Assembly (NCBI RefSeq): GCF_044068515.1
Contig: NZ_JBIPKI010000006.1
Location: 18,270-82,269 of the forward strand
Direction of reading: 5' to 3'
Length of the DNA: 64,000 bases
DNA from: Desulfurivibrio sp044068515
Lineage (GTDB): Bacteria; Desulfobacterota; Desulfobulbia; Desulfobulbales; Desulfurivibrionaceae
Numbering within the stretch: the first letter of the stretch is position 1; the number at the start of each line of letters is the position of its first letter. The position numbers were made by a program, and so were the translations under genes. Of the stretch, positions 8,072 through 15,248 are shown one piece after another. Below the pieces are notes generated by a model. That model was not told where the DNA came from. It did no database searches and was given only the letters and a program-made list of their open reading frames with translations.

Positions 8072-8140
8072 CCAAAGGGGGGCGGAGCCGGACGCTCCCG
8101 GCCCTATGAGGGTTTTCCCCCGGGCCGGGGTCCCCTTTGG
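8072..8140 (-). promoter_or_regulatory. nested inverted repeats upstream of the arr operon (three-way-junction fold or dyad operator)
   Basis: Outer arms CCAAAGGGG (8072-8080) and CCCCTTTGG (8132-8140) pair perfectly. Inside are GGAGC/GCTCC (8084-8098) and CCCGGCCC/GGGCCGGG (8097-8104 with 8122-8129). The fold would be a three-way junction. A possible -10 (TATTAA, minus strand, 8060-8065) lies just downstream and lacks a good -35. An activator site for the adjacent response regulator is therefore as likely as an RNA element. It does not match a riboswitch class I can recall. Confidence 0.45.
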
Positions 8141-8181
8141 TCCCAGTTTCACGTGATGTAATGGTAGCGGAATTGTCCAGA

Positions 8182-8225
8182 AGAAAAAGCCGGGCTTTCC
8201 CTGATTTTTATGTCAGGTAAAGCCC
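8182..8225 (-). terminator. Rho-independent terminator after the response regulator
   Basis: On the minus strand GGGCTTT pairs with AAAGCCC and, after one mismatch, CCTGA pairs with TCAGG around an 8-nt loop. GGC and five T follow. The stem starts at the regulator's stop codon, so the sensory unit and the arr operon are separate transcripts. Confidence 0.8.
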
Positions 8226-8899
8226 TACAAGGTGGGATAATTGTCTAATTTGCCGAGTTCCATGACCAGGCGCACCAGTTCGGCCTTGCTGTTCAGGCCC
8301 AGTTTGGCCATGGCCCGGCTGCGGTAAGTGGTGACGGTTTTGTCGCTGACGAAATATTTTTCGGCGATTTCCCGGCTGGTATGGCCGCGGGCCACCGCCA
8401 GCATGACCTGTTGTTCCCTTTGGCTTAAGGACTCCCAAAGCATTTGCTGGTGGTCGGGGTTTTCGGTTTGACCTGGCTCTCCCCCAACCAGTTCCAGCAG
8501 CATGGAGGGATGAACGTAAACCTCGCCGCGCCGGACGGTGCGAATGGCATAGAGCAGATCGGCGTCCAGTCCTCGCTTGAGAACAAAACCCCGGGCCCCG
8601 GACTGCATCGCCCGTTGCAGGTAATTCTGGTCTTCGTGCATGGTCAGCATGATTATCCGGCTGCGAGGGCTTGCCGCCAGCAGCCGGGGCAGCAGGTCGA
8701 TGCCGCTGACCTCGTGGAGGCCGATATCCAGCAAAATGATGTCGGGTTGCAGTTTTTGGGCTAGTTCCAGGGCGGATTCGGCCCGATCGGTCTGGCCGAT
8801 CACCTCGAGATCCTTTTCGGCGTTGAGCAGCATGCCGAGCCCGGAGAGCAACAGGGGATGATCATCGACCACCAGGATGGTCGTCGGTTCTTCAATCAT
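8225..8899 (-). CDS. NarL/FixJ-type response regulator
   Basis: 224 residues. A receiver domain covers residues 6-120, with acidic pair D12-D13, phospho-acceptor D58 (ILLDIGL), T86 in MLTMHED, and a Lys near 108. A LuxR-type helix-turn-helix follows at about 155-215 (LSQREQQVMLAVARGHTSRE, then SDKTVTTYRSR). It should be phosphorylated by the kinase encoded just upstream, whose gene overlaps it by 8 nt. It probably activates the arr operon, which begins about 340 nt downstream behind a terminator. GAGGAG precedes the ATG. The output target is inferred from position only. Confidence 0.9.
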   Translation of the reverse strand: MIEEPTTILVVDDHPLLLSGLGMLLNAEKDLEVIGQTDRAESALELAQKLQPDIILLDIGLHEVSGIDLLPRLLAASPRSRIIMLTMHEDQNYLQRAMQSGARGFVLKRGLDADLLYAIRTVRRGEVYVHPSMLLELVGGEPGQTENPDHQQMLWESLSQREQQVMLAVARGHTSREIAEKYFVSDKTVTTYRSRAMAKLGLNSKAELVRLVMELGKLDNYPTL

Positions 8900-10349
8900 T
8901 TTTAATCTCCTCGCCCTGGCTCTCGGTGGGCAGGGCGAAAACCACCATGGTGCCCTGGCCCGGTTCCGATTCGATCCTCAGGGTGCCGCCCAGCAGTTCG
9001 GCCCGCTCCATCATGCCATAGAGGCCGAGGCGGTCGTTGATGGTCATGGTTTCAAGGTTGAAGCCCCGGCCATCGTCCTCCACCACCCCCCTGATCTGGT
9101 CCCGCCGCCATTCGAGCAGCACCTTGATCTCGTTGGCTCGGGCATGGCGGATCACATTGAGGACCGCCTCCTGGACGATCCGGTAAACGCAGGTTTCGGT
9201 GCTGCTGTCGGTCCGGCGGTTGGCAAAGCCGATCATGGTCAGCCCCACTTTAAGCTGGTGGCGCTTGCGGACCTCGTCGATGAACATCTCCAGGGCCGGC
9301 ACCAGCCCCATATCGTCCAGAACGCTGGGGCGCAGGTTGACGGCCAGATGGTGGATGGTGGCCATTTCGGCGGTGATGGCCGACTTCAGGTCGCCGATTT
9401 TGGTGCGGATATCCTGGCTATCGGCACTGTTTTCCAGCATTTTCAGCCCCACCATGATCGAGGCCAGGGCCTGGCCGGTCTGGTCGTGCAACTCGCGGGC
9501 GATTCTCTTGCGTTCACCCTCCTGGCCGGCGATCACCCGCTGGAGGTAATCACGGCGGATTTTTTCCTTTTCCCGCCGGGCTTCATCGGCCAGGGCCAGT
9601 TGGCCGACCATTTCATTGAAGGCCGAAGTTAATGAGCCCACTTCATCGCTGGCGCAATGGGGCAGGGAAACCGTGTAATCGCCGCTGTTGACCGCCCGGG
9701 TGGCCAGCAGCAGACTTTTGATCGGCCGGGTAATCAGCCAGGTGAGATAAAAAGAAAGCAGCAGACCGATCAAGACCACCCAGAAGAAGTTCCAGATGAA
9801 GGAGTTGAGAAACCGGTTGATCTGCTGGCGAAAGGCGTTTTCCCGAACCCCTACGCGCACCCGGCCCTCATCCCCCTGCATGATGGGGGCGGTGGTTTCC
9901 CAGATGATGCCCTCGTTGCTGGCAATCTGGCGCAAGGAGATCTCGGATGAGGGGATTTCGCCCCGCTGATAAAGGTCCAGCAGATCATAGGGGAAGCCGG
10001 CCCCGAAGGTATGAGCGACGATCCGGCCGCTGCGATCGTTGACCACCGCGTAACGCAGATCGGGCCGGTTGCGGACCGTGTTCTGGAGGGTGCGGGTCAG
10101 GCCGTAAAGATCGTTGATCAGGAGGTAGTCCGGAGCCTGGTAAGCGAGTTCAAGGGCGATGGAGCGGCCTTCCTTCTCCATCAGTTCCTCCATGTTGCCG
10201 ATCAGGGTGCCGTAAATGATGTAGAGACTGGTGGCCGCGAAAAGGATGATGATGCCGGTGACCATCCCTATGATCTTGAGCCGCAGCGGAACCCCCAGCA
10301 GCCACGAACTTAAAACGGTCAGGATGGCTGCGGCTTTCTTGGGTTTCAC
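8892..10349 (-). CDS. NarX-type membrane sensor histidine kinase (HisKA_3)
   Basis: 485 residues, GTG start. Transmembrane helix 1 is at about 26-47, a periplasmic domain at 48-184 and helix 2 at 185-205. HAMP follows at 205-258 and a short coiled coil leads to the HisKA_3 box RIARELHDQTGQ with phospho-acceptor H288. The HATPase_c domain has N- and G-boxes in EAVLNVIRHA, VEDDGRGFN and GLYGMMERAELLGG. Kinases of this type pair with NarL-type regulators, and the regulator gene overlaps its end. The PhnD-like lipoprotein gene ends 12 nt before it, so the periplasmic domain may read the ligand state of that protein, as in TtrS, AioS and related oxyanion sensors. Confidence 0.9.
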   Translation of the reverse strand: MKPKKAAAILTVLSSWLLGVPLRLKIIGMVTGIIILFAATSLYIIYGTLIGNMEELMEKEGRSIALELAYQAPDYLLINDLYGLTRTLQNTVRNRPDLRYAVVNDRSGRIVAHTFGAGFPYDLLDLYQRGEIPSSEISLRQIASNEGIIWETTAPIMQGDEGRVRVGVRENAFRQQINRFLNSFIWNFFWVVLIGLLLSFYLTWLITRPIKSLLLATRAVNSGDYTVSLPHCASDEVGSLTSAFNEMVGQLALADEARREKEKIRRDYLQRVIAGQEGERKRIARELHDQTGQALASIMVGLKMLENSADSQDIRTKIGDLKSAITAEMATIHHLAVNLRPSVLDDMGLVPALEMFIDEVRKRHQLKVGLTMIGFANRRTDSSTETCVYRIVQEAVLNVIRHARANEIKVLLEWRRDQIRGVVEDDGRGFNLETMTINDRLGLYGMMERAELLGGTLRIESEPGQGTMVVFALPTESQGEEIKND

Positions 10350-10361
10350 GGGTCGTTTCTC

Positions 10362-11315
10362 TCAGGGTAAGCGGTAAAGCTTGAGGTCGCCCTCGGTAAA
10401 GCGTTCCATCCCCAGCTCGGCGAGAATGGCGGCCCCTTCAGGATCATGATGGATATTTAAGAAAAACTCCTGCAGTTGTCTTTTCCTCTCGGGGTCGATG
10501 CCGGGGGGCACCACCACCGGGGGGATCCCGAATTCCCGGGAAACATGGAGAATCTGGAACCGCTCCCGCAGCGACGGGTCGGCCTCCAGGGCGTGGTCGA
10601 AGACGATCTTGTCCACCGAGGCCCCGTCCACCACCCCGTCGAGGACTGCGGCGATGGAGCGGTCATGGCTGTAGGTAAAAATTATCCGGCCGAAAAAATC
10701 CTCGGCCGACTCCCCCCGGGCCTGAATCACCGACATCGGATAAAGGTAGCCGGTATTGGACATCGGGTCGGTGAGGGCGAAAACCTTGCCGCGCAAGCCC
10801 TCCAGAGCGGTTATGCGGGAAGCGGCGGAGACGATGAAAACCCCCTGGTAGGTAATCTTGCCATTGACCTGGGGCACCACCAGCATCTCCATGGTCCCTT
10901 CCTTGAGGCCGGTCACAAAGGGCCCGGTGCAGACAAAGGCGACATCGACCAGGCCCCTGGCCAGCAGTTCGTTGACCTCCTGGTAGGTGCGGCGTTGGAC
11001 CAGTTGCACCGGTTTGCCCAGCTTCTGCTCCATGTAGGCCTGCAGAGGGCGATAGGAGTTGACCGTGCCCTGGGGCGAGATGATGGCCGCCACCGCCATT
11101 TTCAGGGAATTGAACTGTTCTTCGGCGGAGGGTTCGGGCAGGGCCACCAGGCGGTCGAGCTGTACCGCCGGGAGAGGGGGGGCATCACCGGGAGGATCGC
11201 CGGCGCAGGCGGAGAAAAGCAGCAGCCAGAGGCCGGCGAGCAGGACATAAAGCGCGGCATGGGTTTGCTGGTAATGGCCGGCTGCCGGTTGGGGCAAGCG
11301 GCCGTCTGGGGCCAT
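10362..11315 (-). CDS. PhnD-like periplasmic binding lipoprotein, probable oxyanion sensor (AioX/ArrX-like)
   Basis: 317 residues from the ATG at 11315. The frame stays open to 11468, but that extension is basic, Pro-rich and overlaps the end of the rhodanese gene. A signal peptide (ALYVLLAGLWLLLFSAC) ends in a lipobox with C37 as the lipid site. The mature part has PhnD-family marks: LKMAVAAIISPQGTVNSYRP near 71-90, then RGLVDVAFVCTGPFV, in which C129 sits in the predicted ligand cleft. No ABC transporter genes are near; a histidine kinase and regulator follow directly. By analogy with AioX-AioS, a sensing rather than transport role is likely. C129 might bind As(III) or a sulfur species; this is untested. 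Confidence 0.78.
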   Translation of the reverse strand: MAPDGRLPQPAAGHYQQTHAALYVLLAGLWLLLFSACAGDPPGDAPPLPAVQLDRLVALPEPSAEEQFNSLKMAVAAIISPQGTVNSYRPLQAYMEQKLGKPVQLVQRRTYQEVNELLARGLVDVAFVCTGPFVTGLKEGTMEMLVVPQVNGKITYQGVFIVSAASRITALEGLRGKVFALTDPMSNTGYLYPMSVIQARGESAEDFFGRIIFTYSHDRSIAAVLDGVVDGASVDKIVFDHALEADPSLRERFQILHVSREFGIPPVVVPPGIDPERKRQLQEFFLNIHHDPEGAAILAELGMERFTEGDLKLYRLP

Positions 11316-11325
11316 TAAGATCGCA

Positions 11326-11354
11326 GCCGCTCCGGGCCGGCTGCCCGGAGCGGC
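11326..11354 (-). promoter_or_regulatory. 12-bp hairpin covering the ribosome site of the sensor lipoprotein
   Basis: Perfect arms GCCGCTCCGGGC (11326-11337) and GCCCGGAGCGGC (11343-11354) have a 5-nt loop. On the minus strand the only GGAG before the ATG at 11315 falls inside the 3' arm. The hairpin could restrain translation or shape the mRNA 3' end of the rhodanese gene. Confidence 0.5.
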
Positions 11355-11401
11355 GGGCCTGCTTGGCCGGCCCGGCCGCCTGTTGTTCCGATTTAATTCC
11401 G

Positions 11402-11420
11402 GGCCGGCTTCAAGCCGGCC
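11402..11420 (-). promoter_or_regulatory. short GC hairpin just after the rhodanese stop
   Basis: GGCCGGC and GCCGGCC flank a TTCAA loop, 12 nt past the TAA at 11432. There is no strong T run, so it is more likely an RNA-processing or stability element than a full terminator. Confidence 0.4.
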
Positions 11421-11431
11421 GGGCGCATGCG

Positions 11432-11842
11432 TTATTGGACGCTGATGGGTAAACGTCGGGATTGCCATTCAGGGAAACCTCCACGGTAGGTGAAGACGTT
11501 GCGGTAACCGGCTTGTTGCGCCGCACCTGCGGCAGCGGGGGCCAGGCCTCAGTCGTAACCCCGGCAGTAGAAGACCAGGGGGACGTTTTTGTCTTCAGGC
11601 AAGAGGGCCGGCAGATTTTCGAATTGTTCCGGCGTGATGTTGATGGCCCCGCTGATGTGGCCCTGGCGATATTCCCGGGTGGTTCTGGTGTCCACCACCA
11701 CGATGCGGCGGGGTTGATCGAGCCTTTCCTTCAGTTCGTCGGTGCTGAGATTCCGGACCATCTGGGCGCCTGCTCCGGCGGCGCTGAACAGCAACAAGGC
11801 ACAGGCCAGCAGGGCGGGAATGATTTTGAGGCTGGAACGCAT
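11432..11842 (-). CDS. exported rhodanese-like protein with in-frame TGA, probable selenoprotein (Sec98)
   Basis: A standard reading stops at TGA (11551-11549) after 97 residues, in the middle of the rhodanese active-site loop. Continuing in frame gives 38 more codons to a TAA at 11432, for 136 residues with position 98 as selenocysteine. The part after the TGA is clearly rhodanese: GYRNVFTYRGGFPEW, the usual C-terminal motif of the fold. The loop reads FYCRGYD-U-GLAPAAAG. Many relatives read FYCNGPKC here, so the TGA aligns with the second Cys (C93-x4-U98). An N-terminal signal peptide (residues 1-26, ending AGAGA-QM) puts it in the periplasm. It leads the operon of the oxyanion-sensor genes. 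A nonsense mutation or sequencing error is the alternative. Confidence 0.78.
11508..11545 (-). promoter_or_regulatory. candidate bacterial SECIS hairpin
   Basis: Downstream of the TGA, TGCCGC pairs with GCGGCG around the loop AGGT; that stem occupies 11519-11534 and starts 14 nt after the TGA. An outer CTGGC/GCCGG pairing extends it across an internal loop. The apical loop lies about 20 nt past the TGA and has G at its second position followed by GT, within the bounds described for bacterial SECIS elements. Confidence 0.6.
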
Positions 11843-11892
11843 TTCTGGTTACTCCTTGGTTGAGATTGCGATTGTTTGCTCCTGAGCATTAC

Positions 11893-11921
11893 AAAATAAG
11901 ATATAAATGCTATTCAGGCAA
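11893..11921 (-). promoter_or_regulatory. possible promoter of the rhodanese-sensor operon
   Basis: On the minus strand TTGCCT is followed after 17 nt by TATTTT, in an AT-rich patch. The start site would be near 11885, and AAGGAG precedes the rhodanese ATG. The rest of the 11843-12148 intergenic stretch holds GC-rich sequence in which I see no gene. Confidence 0.45.
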
Positions 11922-12148
11922 GTGGGCATGATGGAAGAGGGCTGGGGATCAGGACGGTGCCGCTTGGGGCCGTAAGCTTTAACCGTGGATTACCGGGCCG
12001 GTCGGGGGGCTCTGATCGCCGCGCTGGCGCTGGCCCGGCCCGGCATGTGGCCTCTCTCTGGGCTGCCGCTAAATTTCCGCCGGCAACGGTGGGCTGGCCC
12101 CGGAAGGCTTGACCGGGAGGTCGACCGGGTCGGAACAAGGAGAGCATA

Positions 12149-12934
12149 ATGGGTTTCTGGCGGTGGTGGAAAAAATGGCGGCGGGCCGGGCTCCTGCGGC
12201 GGACGTCACTGACTGACCCGATTTGGGCCGCGGCGCTGGCCCACCCGCCGGAACTTTTTGCCGGCCTGACGGCGGCGGAAAACCAGCGCCTGCGGGAATG
12301 GACCAGCCTGTTTCTGGCCACCAAGCAGTTTTATGGGGCCCGGGGTTTAGAACTCACCCTGGAAATGCAGGCCGCCATCGCCGCCCAGGCCTGCCTGCCC
12401 ATCCTCAACCTGGATCTCGATTATTACGCGGGCTGGACTTCCATCGTGGTTTACGAGGACAGCTTTATCGCCCCCCGGGAAGAGACCGACGCCGACGGGA
12501 TTGTCCACAGCGGCAGCGAGGTGCTGGCCGGCGAATCCTGGGAAGGCGGGCCGGTGGTGCTTTCCTGGGCCGATTGCGCCCCCGGCGCCTATCCTCACGG
12601 TCCGGCCGGCAACGTGGTGATTCATGAATTCGCCCACAAGCTCGATATGAACAACGGCCTGGCCAACGGGATGCCCCCGTTGCATCGCGGCATGAGCTCC
12701 GCCGCCTGGGCCGCGGCCCTGGCCTCGGCCTATGAGGAGTTGCGGGCCGCCCTGGAACGGGGCGCCGAACCTCTGCTCGACGAGTACGCCGCCGAAGACC
12801 CGGCCGAGTTTTTCGCGGTCAGCAGCGAATATTTCTTTATGGCCCCCGGTTATCTGTTGCAAGTCTATCCTGCGGTTTACGAGCAGTTCGCCCTTTACTA
12901 CCGCCAGGATCCGGCCCGGCGCCAGGGGAGTTAG
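12149..12934 (+). CDS. mtfA: MtfA-type zinc metallopeptidase
   Basis: 261 residues, close to the ~265 of E. coli MtfA, a cytosolic gluzincin-related aminopeptidase that also titrates the Mlc repressor. The zinc motif HEFAHKLDM lies near residue 163, and EFFAVSSEYFF near 222 supplies the third ligand (Glu). The start ATG follows AAGGAG. It converges on the transglycosylase gene, and the two stops overlap by 4 nt. Upstream is a GC-rich gap shared with the divergent rhodanese operon. Whether it regulates anything here is unknown, since no PTS genes are visible. Confidence 0.88.
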   Translation: MGFWRWWKKWRRAGLLRRTSLTDPIWAAALAHPPELFAGLTAAENQRLREWTSLFLATKQFYGARGLELTLEMQAAIAAQACLPILNLDLDYYAGWTSIVVYEDSFIAPREETDADGIVHSGSEVLAGESWEGGPVVLSWADCAPGAYPHGPAGNVVIHEFAHKLDMNNGLANGMPPLHRGMSSAAWAAALASAYEELRAALERGAEPLLDEYAAEDPAEFFAVSSEYFFMAPGYLLQVYPAVYEQFALYYRQDPARRQGS

Positions 12935-14106
12935 CCGATGCCGCGGTACTTGTCCTGGAGGCGGACGACCTTGGGCAGGTATTCGCGGGTTTCGCGATAG
13001 GGCAGGTTGCGGACCAGGTGTCGGTAGACCTCCTGCGGCCCCAGGCGGTTGATCCGGGCCAGGGCCCGGGTCCGGTCGCCCCGGTCGAAGGCGTTGAGGA
13101 CGTTGCCGCTGCCGGTGTTGTAGGCGGCGATCACGCAATATTCCCGGCTGAGCCGATTTCCCACCCCCCGCAGATAGCGGCGGTCCAGAATATGAAGATA
13201 GGCTGTGCCCATCCGGATATTGTTGGCCGGGACGAAAAGATATTCCCGGGTCGGAGTGCCTGCCCGGCCGTAAAGGAGCTGGTGGGCGTCGCGGCCGGCG
13301 CTGGTGGGGACGATCTGCATCAGACCGTAGGCCGGGACATGGCTCATGGCGTAAGGGTTGAAACTACTTTCCGCCTCGATGATCGCGAAGATCAAAGGCG
13401 GCGGTTGGTTGAAGCGGCGGGCGTTTTCCAGCACAGCCTGCTGAAACTTGAACTGCTGGTTTTGCTGGTATTGTCGCACCATGGCAAAGGTTACGTAATG
13501 GACGGTCCGATCTCCGGCCGGTTCTCTCCGGTAGGCGTGGGCAAGGAGATAATCGGCGTAGCGCTCGGCCCGCCAGGGCCAGCGGATGTATTCCCCCTCA
13601 TGATCGACCACCAGCCGATAGAGAAAAGGCCGGCCGTCGGCCGGGATTTCCCGGGCACTGAGCAAATCCACCCGGGCGGGGTCTTCCGGGGTCAGCAGGG
13701 TGGCCACGATGGCCCTTCTCAGGGTTGCCCGCGGCTCCTGGGGCCGGACGGTTTCCACCCGGATCAGGCCGCGGTCGAAATTGACGATGGCCCGAGTCTG
13801 GTAGTTGTCGGTGTACTTGACGTATTCCCGTTCGCTGGCCACCTTTTGGTCGGTCCAGCGGCGGCCGATTTCCCGGACCATGGTCTGAACCTGGCGCCGC
13901 ACCGCCTGGTCAACCACCCCCAGCCCGGTGACCGGGATCTGGTGCGAAACCGCCCCGGCCATATCTCCTGAGAGAACCCGCTCGGTGGTGCTGAGGCCGC
14001 GCTGGATTTGAGCCGGGGTGCAGCCCGCCAGGGGAAGGACGACCAGCCAAAGGAGAAAGTCACGCCGGGGAAAAGACTTGGGCAAGGCAAAAACTCCGGA
14101 GGTCAA
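12931..14106 (-). CDS. mltC: membrane-bound lytic murein transglycosylase, MltC-like
   Basis: 391 residues. A lipobox LAGC near residue 29 makes it a lipoprotein. Residues 30-195 match the DUF3393 domain found before the catalytic part in MltC. The SLT domain follows: IIEAESSFNP holds the catalytic Glu, then GLMQIVP and CVIAAYNTGSGNV. It cleaves peptidoglycan glycan strands to 1,6-anhydro products at the outer membrane. The gene overlaps the M20 peptidase gene by 4 nt upstream and mtfA by 4 nt at its convergent end. It is slightly longer than the E. coli protein (~360). Confidence 0.85.
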   Translation of the reverse strand: MTSGVFALPKSFPRRDFLLWLVVLPLAGCTPAQIQRGLSTTERVLSGDMAGAVSHQIPVTGLGVVDQAVRRQVQTMVREIGRRWTDQKVASEREYVKYTDNYQTRAIVNFDRGLIRVETVRPQEPRATLRRAIVATLLTPEDPARVDLLSAREIPADGRPFLYRLVVDHEGEYIRWPWRAERYADYLLAHAYRREPAGDRTVHYVTFAMVRQYQQNQQFKFQQAVLENARRFNQPPPLIFAIIEAESSFNPYAMSHVPAYGLMQIVPTSAGRDAHQLLYGRAGTPTREYLFVPANNIRMGTAYLHILDRRYLRGVGNRLSREYCVIAAYNTGSGNVLNAFDRGDRTRALARINRLGPQEVYRHLVRNLPYRETREYLPKVVRLQDKYRGIG

Positions 14107-15248
14107 AGATTTTCGGCCAGCAGGCAGAGAGCCAGGTAGATTTTGGCGGCGCTCACCACCTCGTGCAGAGGGGTATATTCTTCCGGGGTATGGGCCACCT
14201 CGAGGGCGCCGGGACCGAGGATCAGGGGTTTGACCCCGGCCTGGTGAAAAAGATTGCCGTCGGAATGGGAACGGAAGGAATCACAGCGCCAAGGTAGTTG
14301 CAGCTTGGGGTAGATGGCGCTCAGTTGCCGGGCCAGGGGATTATCCAGGTCCAGGCTGTAGCCCCGGGCGGCCAGGTTGGAGGTGAACTCCAGCTTGAGA
14401 TCGGGAATCAGGGCCTTGGCTCCTTCAGCCCGGTTCCGGATGGCGGCCTCAACGACGGCCGGGTCCATTTCCGGGGGCAGGTGCAGATCGATCCAGGTTT
14501 CGCAACGGTCGGGGACGACGAAGCCGGCTTGGGAAGAGGTCATTTCCCGGATGGAGTAAATGATCCCCGAGCGGCCGCGGTCGAAAAAAAGGGGATCACG
14601 ACCGAGGTGGAGCAGGACCCGCAGCATCGACTCCACCGCGTTGTGGCCCAGTTCGGGCAGGGAGGAATGGGTGCGGCGGCCGATGGTGGTGAAAACCGCT
14701 TCGAGATAGCCGTAATGGGCGAAATTGGGCATCAGGCCGGTGGGCTCGCCGATCACCACCCAGGGAGGGCGGCAGGATTCGAGAAAGGCGGCGCTGCCGT
14801 CGCCGTTTTCTTCCTCGCCCACCACCAGCAGCAGGCCTACTGGGGGCCGCTCGGCGGGTGGCAGCAGCTGGGCCAGGGTGAGAAAGGCTTCGACCATGGC
14901 GGCGCAGCCTCCCTTCATGTCGGCGCTGCCCAGGCCGTAAATAAGTCCGTCTTCCTGCCGGGCCACATATTCGCTGAGATCCCAGGCGGCGATGGTGTCG
15001 ACATGGCCCACCAGGTAGAGCCGGGGTTCCCGCTCCCCCAGGGAGACGATGAGATTGTAACGCTCCTCTTCGACCTCCTGCCGGCGAACCTGCAGCCCTC
15101 CGGCCCGCAGCAACTCCTCGAGGTAGAGCTGGATGTCCTCCTCCTTGCCCGAAGGGGAGTATATGTCGATCATCTGGCGGAGGATGGTGGCCAGGCGCAG
15201 CTCGTTGAGAGCCGGCCAGGCCCGGGTCGGGTCAGGAGCAGAAATCAT
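14103..15248 (-). CDS. M20-family metallopeptidase (ArgE/DapE/carboxypeptidase G2-like)
   Basis: 381 residues with the expected two-zinc site: GHVDT near residue 81, SADMKGG near 113, the catalytic pair in VGEEENGDG near 148, GEPTG near 174, and a late His in PEEYTPLHE near 362. The lid domain includes RRTHSSLPELGHNAVE. Such enzymes remove acyl or aminoacyl groups from amino acids, as in arginine or lysine synthesis, or cut small peptides. The substrate is not evident. It overlaps the GNAT gene by 17 nt and mltC by 4 nt, in one minus-strand run. An acetyltransferase beside a deacylase is suggestive but not proof of a pathway. Confidence 0.85.
   Translation of the reverse strand: MISAPDPTRAWPALNELRLATILRQMIDIYSPSGKEEDIQLYLEELLRAGGLQVRRQEVEEERYNLIVSLGEREPRLYLVGHVDTIAAWDLSEYVARQEDGLIYGLGSADMKGGCAAMVEAFLTLAQLLPPAERPPVGLLLVVGEEENGDGSAAFLESCRPPWVVIGEPTGLMPNFAHYGYLEAVFTTIGRRTHSSLPELGHNAVESMLRVLLHLGRDPLFFDRGRSGIIYSIREMTSSQAGFVVPDRCETWIDLHLPPEMDPAVVEAAIRNRAEGAKALIPDLKLEFTSNLAARGYSLDLDNPLARQLSAIYPKLQLPWRCDSFRSHSDGNLFHQAGVKPLILGPGALEVAHTPEEYTPLHEVVSAAKIYLALCLLAENL

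Noticed and set aside
7833..8075. 80-residue open frame in the arr leader
   Set aside because: TTG start, no family resemblance, and it overlaps the arrC start out of frame; the 45-nt repeats are better treated as DNA or RNA motifs.
8072..8140. c-di-GMP or molybdenum cofactor riboswitch
   Set aside because: I compared the sequence with the conserved cores I remember and found no match; only the stem topology is suggestive.
11316..11468. N-terminal 51-residue extension of the PhnD-like protein
   Set aside because: The GGAGG before ATG 11468 is part of the rhodanese RGGFPEW codons; the extension is basic, Pro-rich and would bury the signal peptide.
11549..11842. 97-residue truncated rhodanese ending at TGA
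   Set aside because: The frame after TGA encodes the missing conserved half of the fold, so a short functional protein or simple pseudogene is less likely than readthrough.
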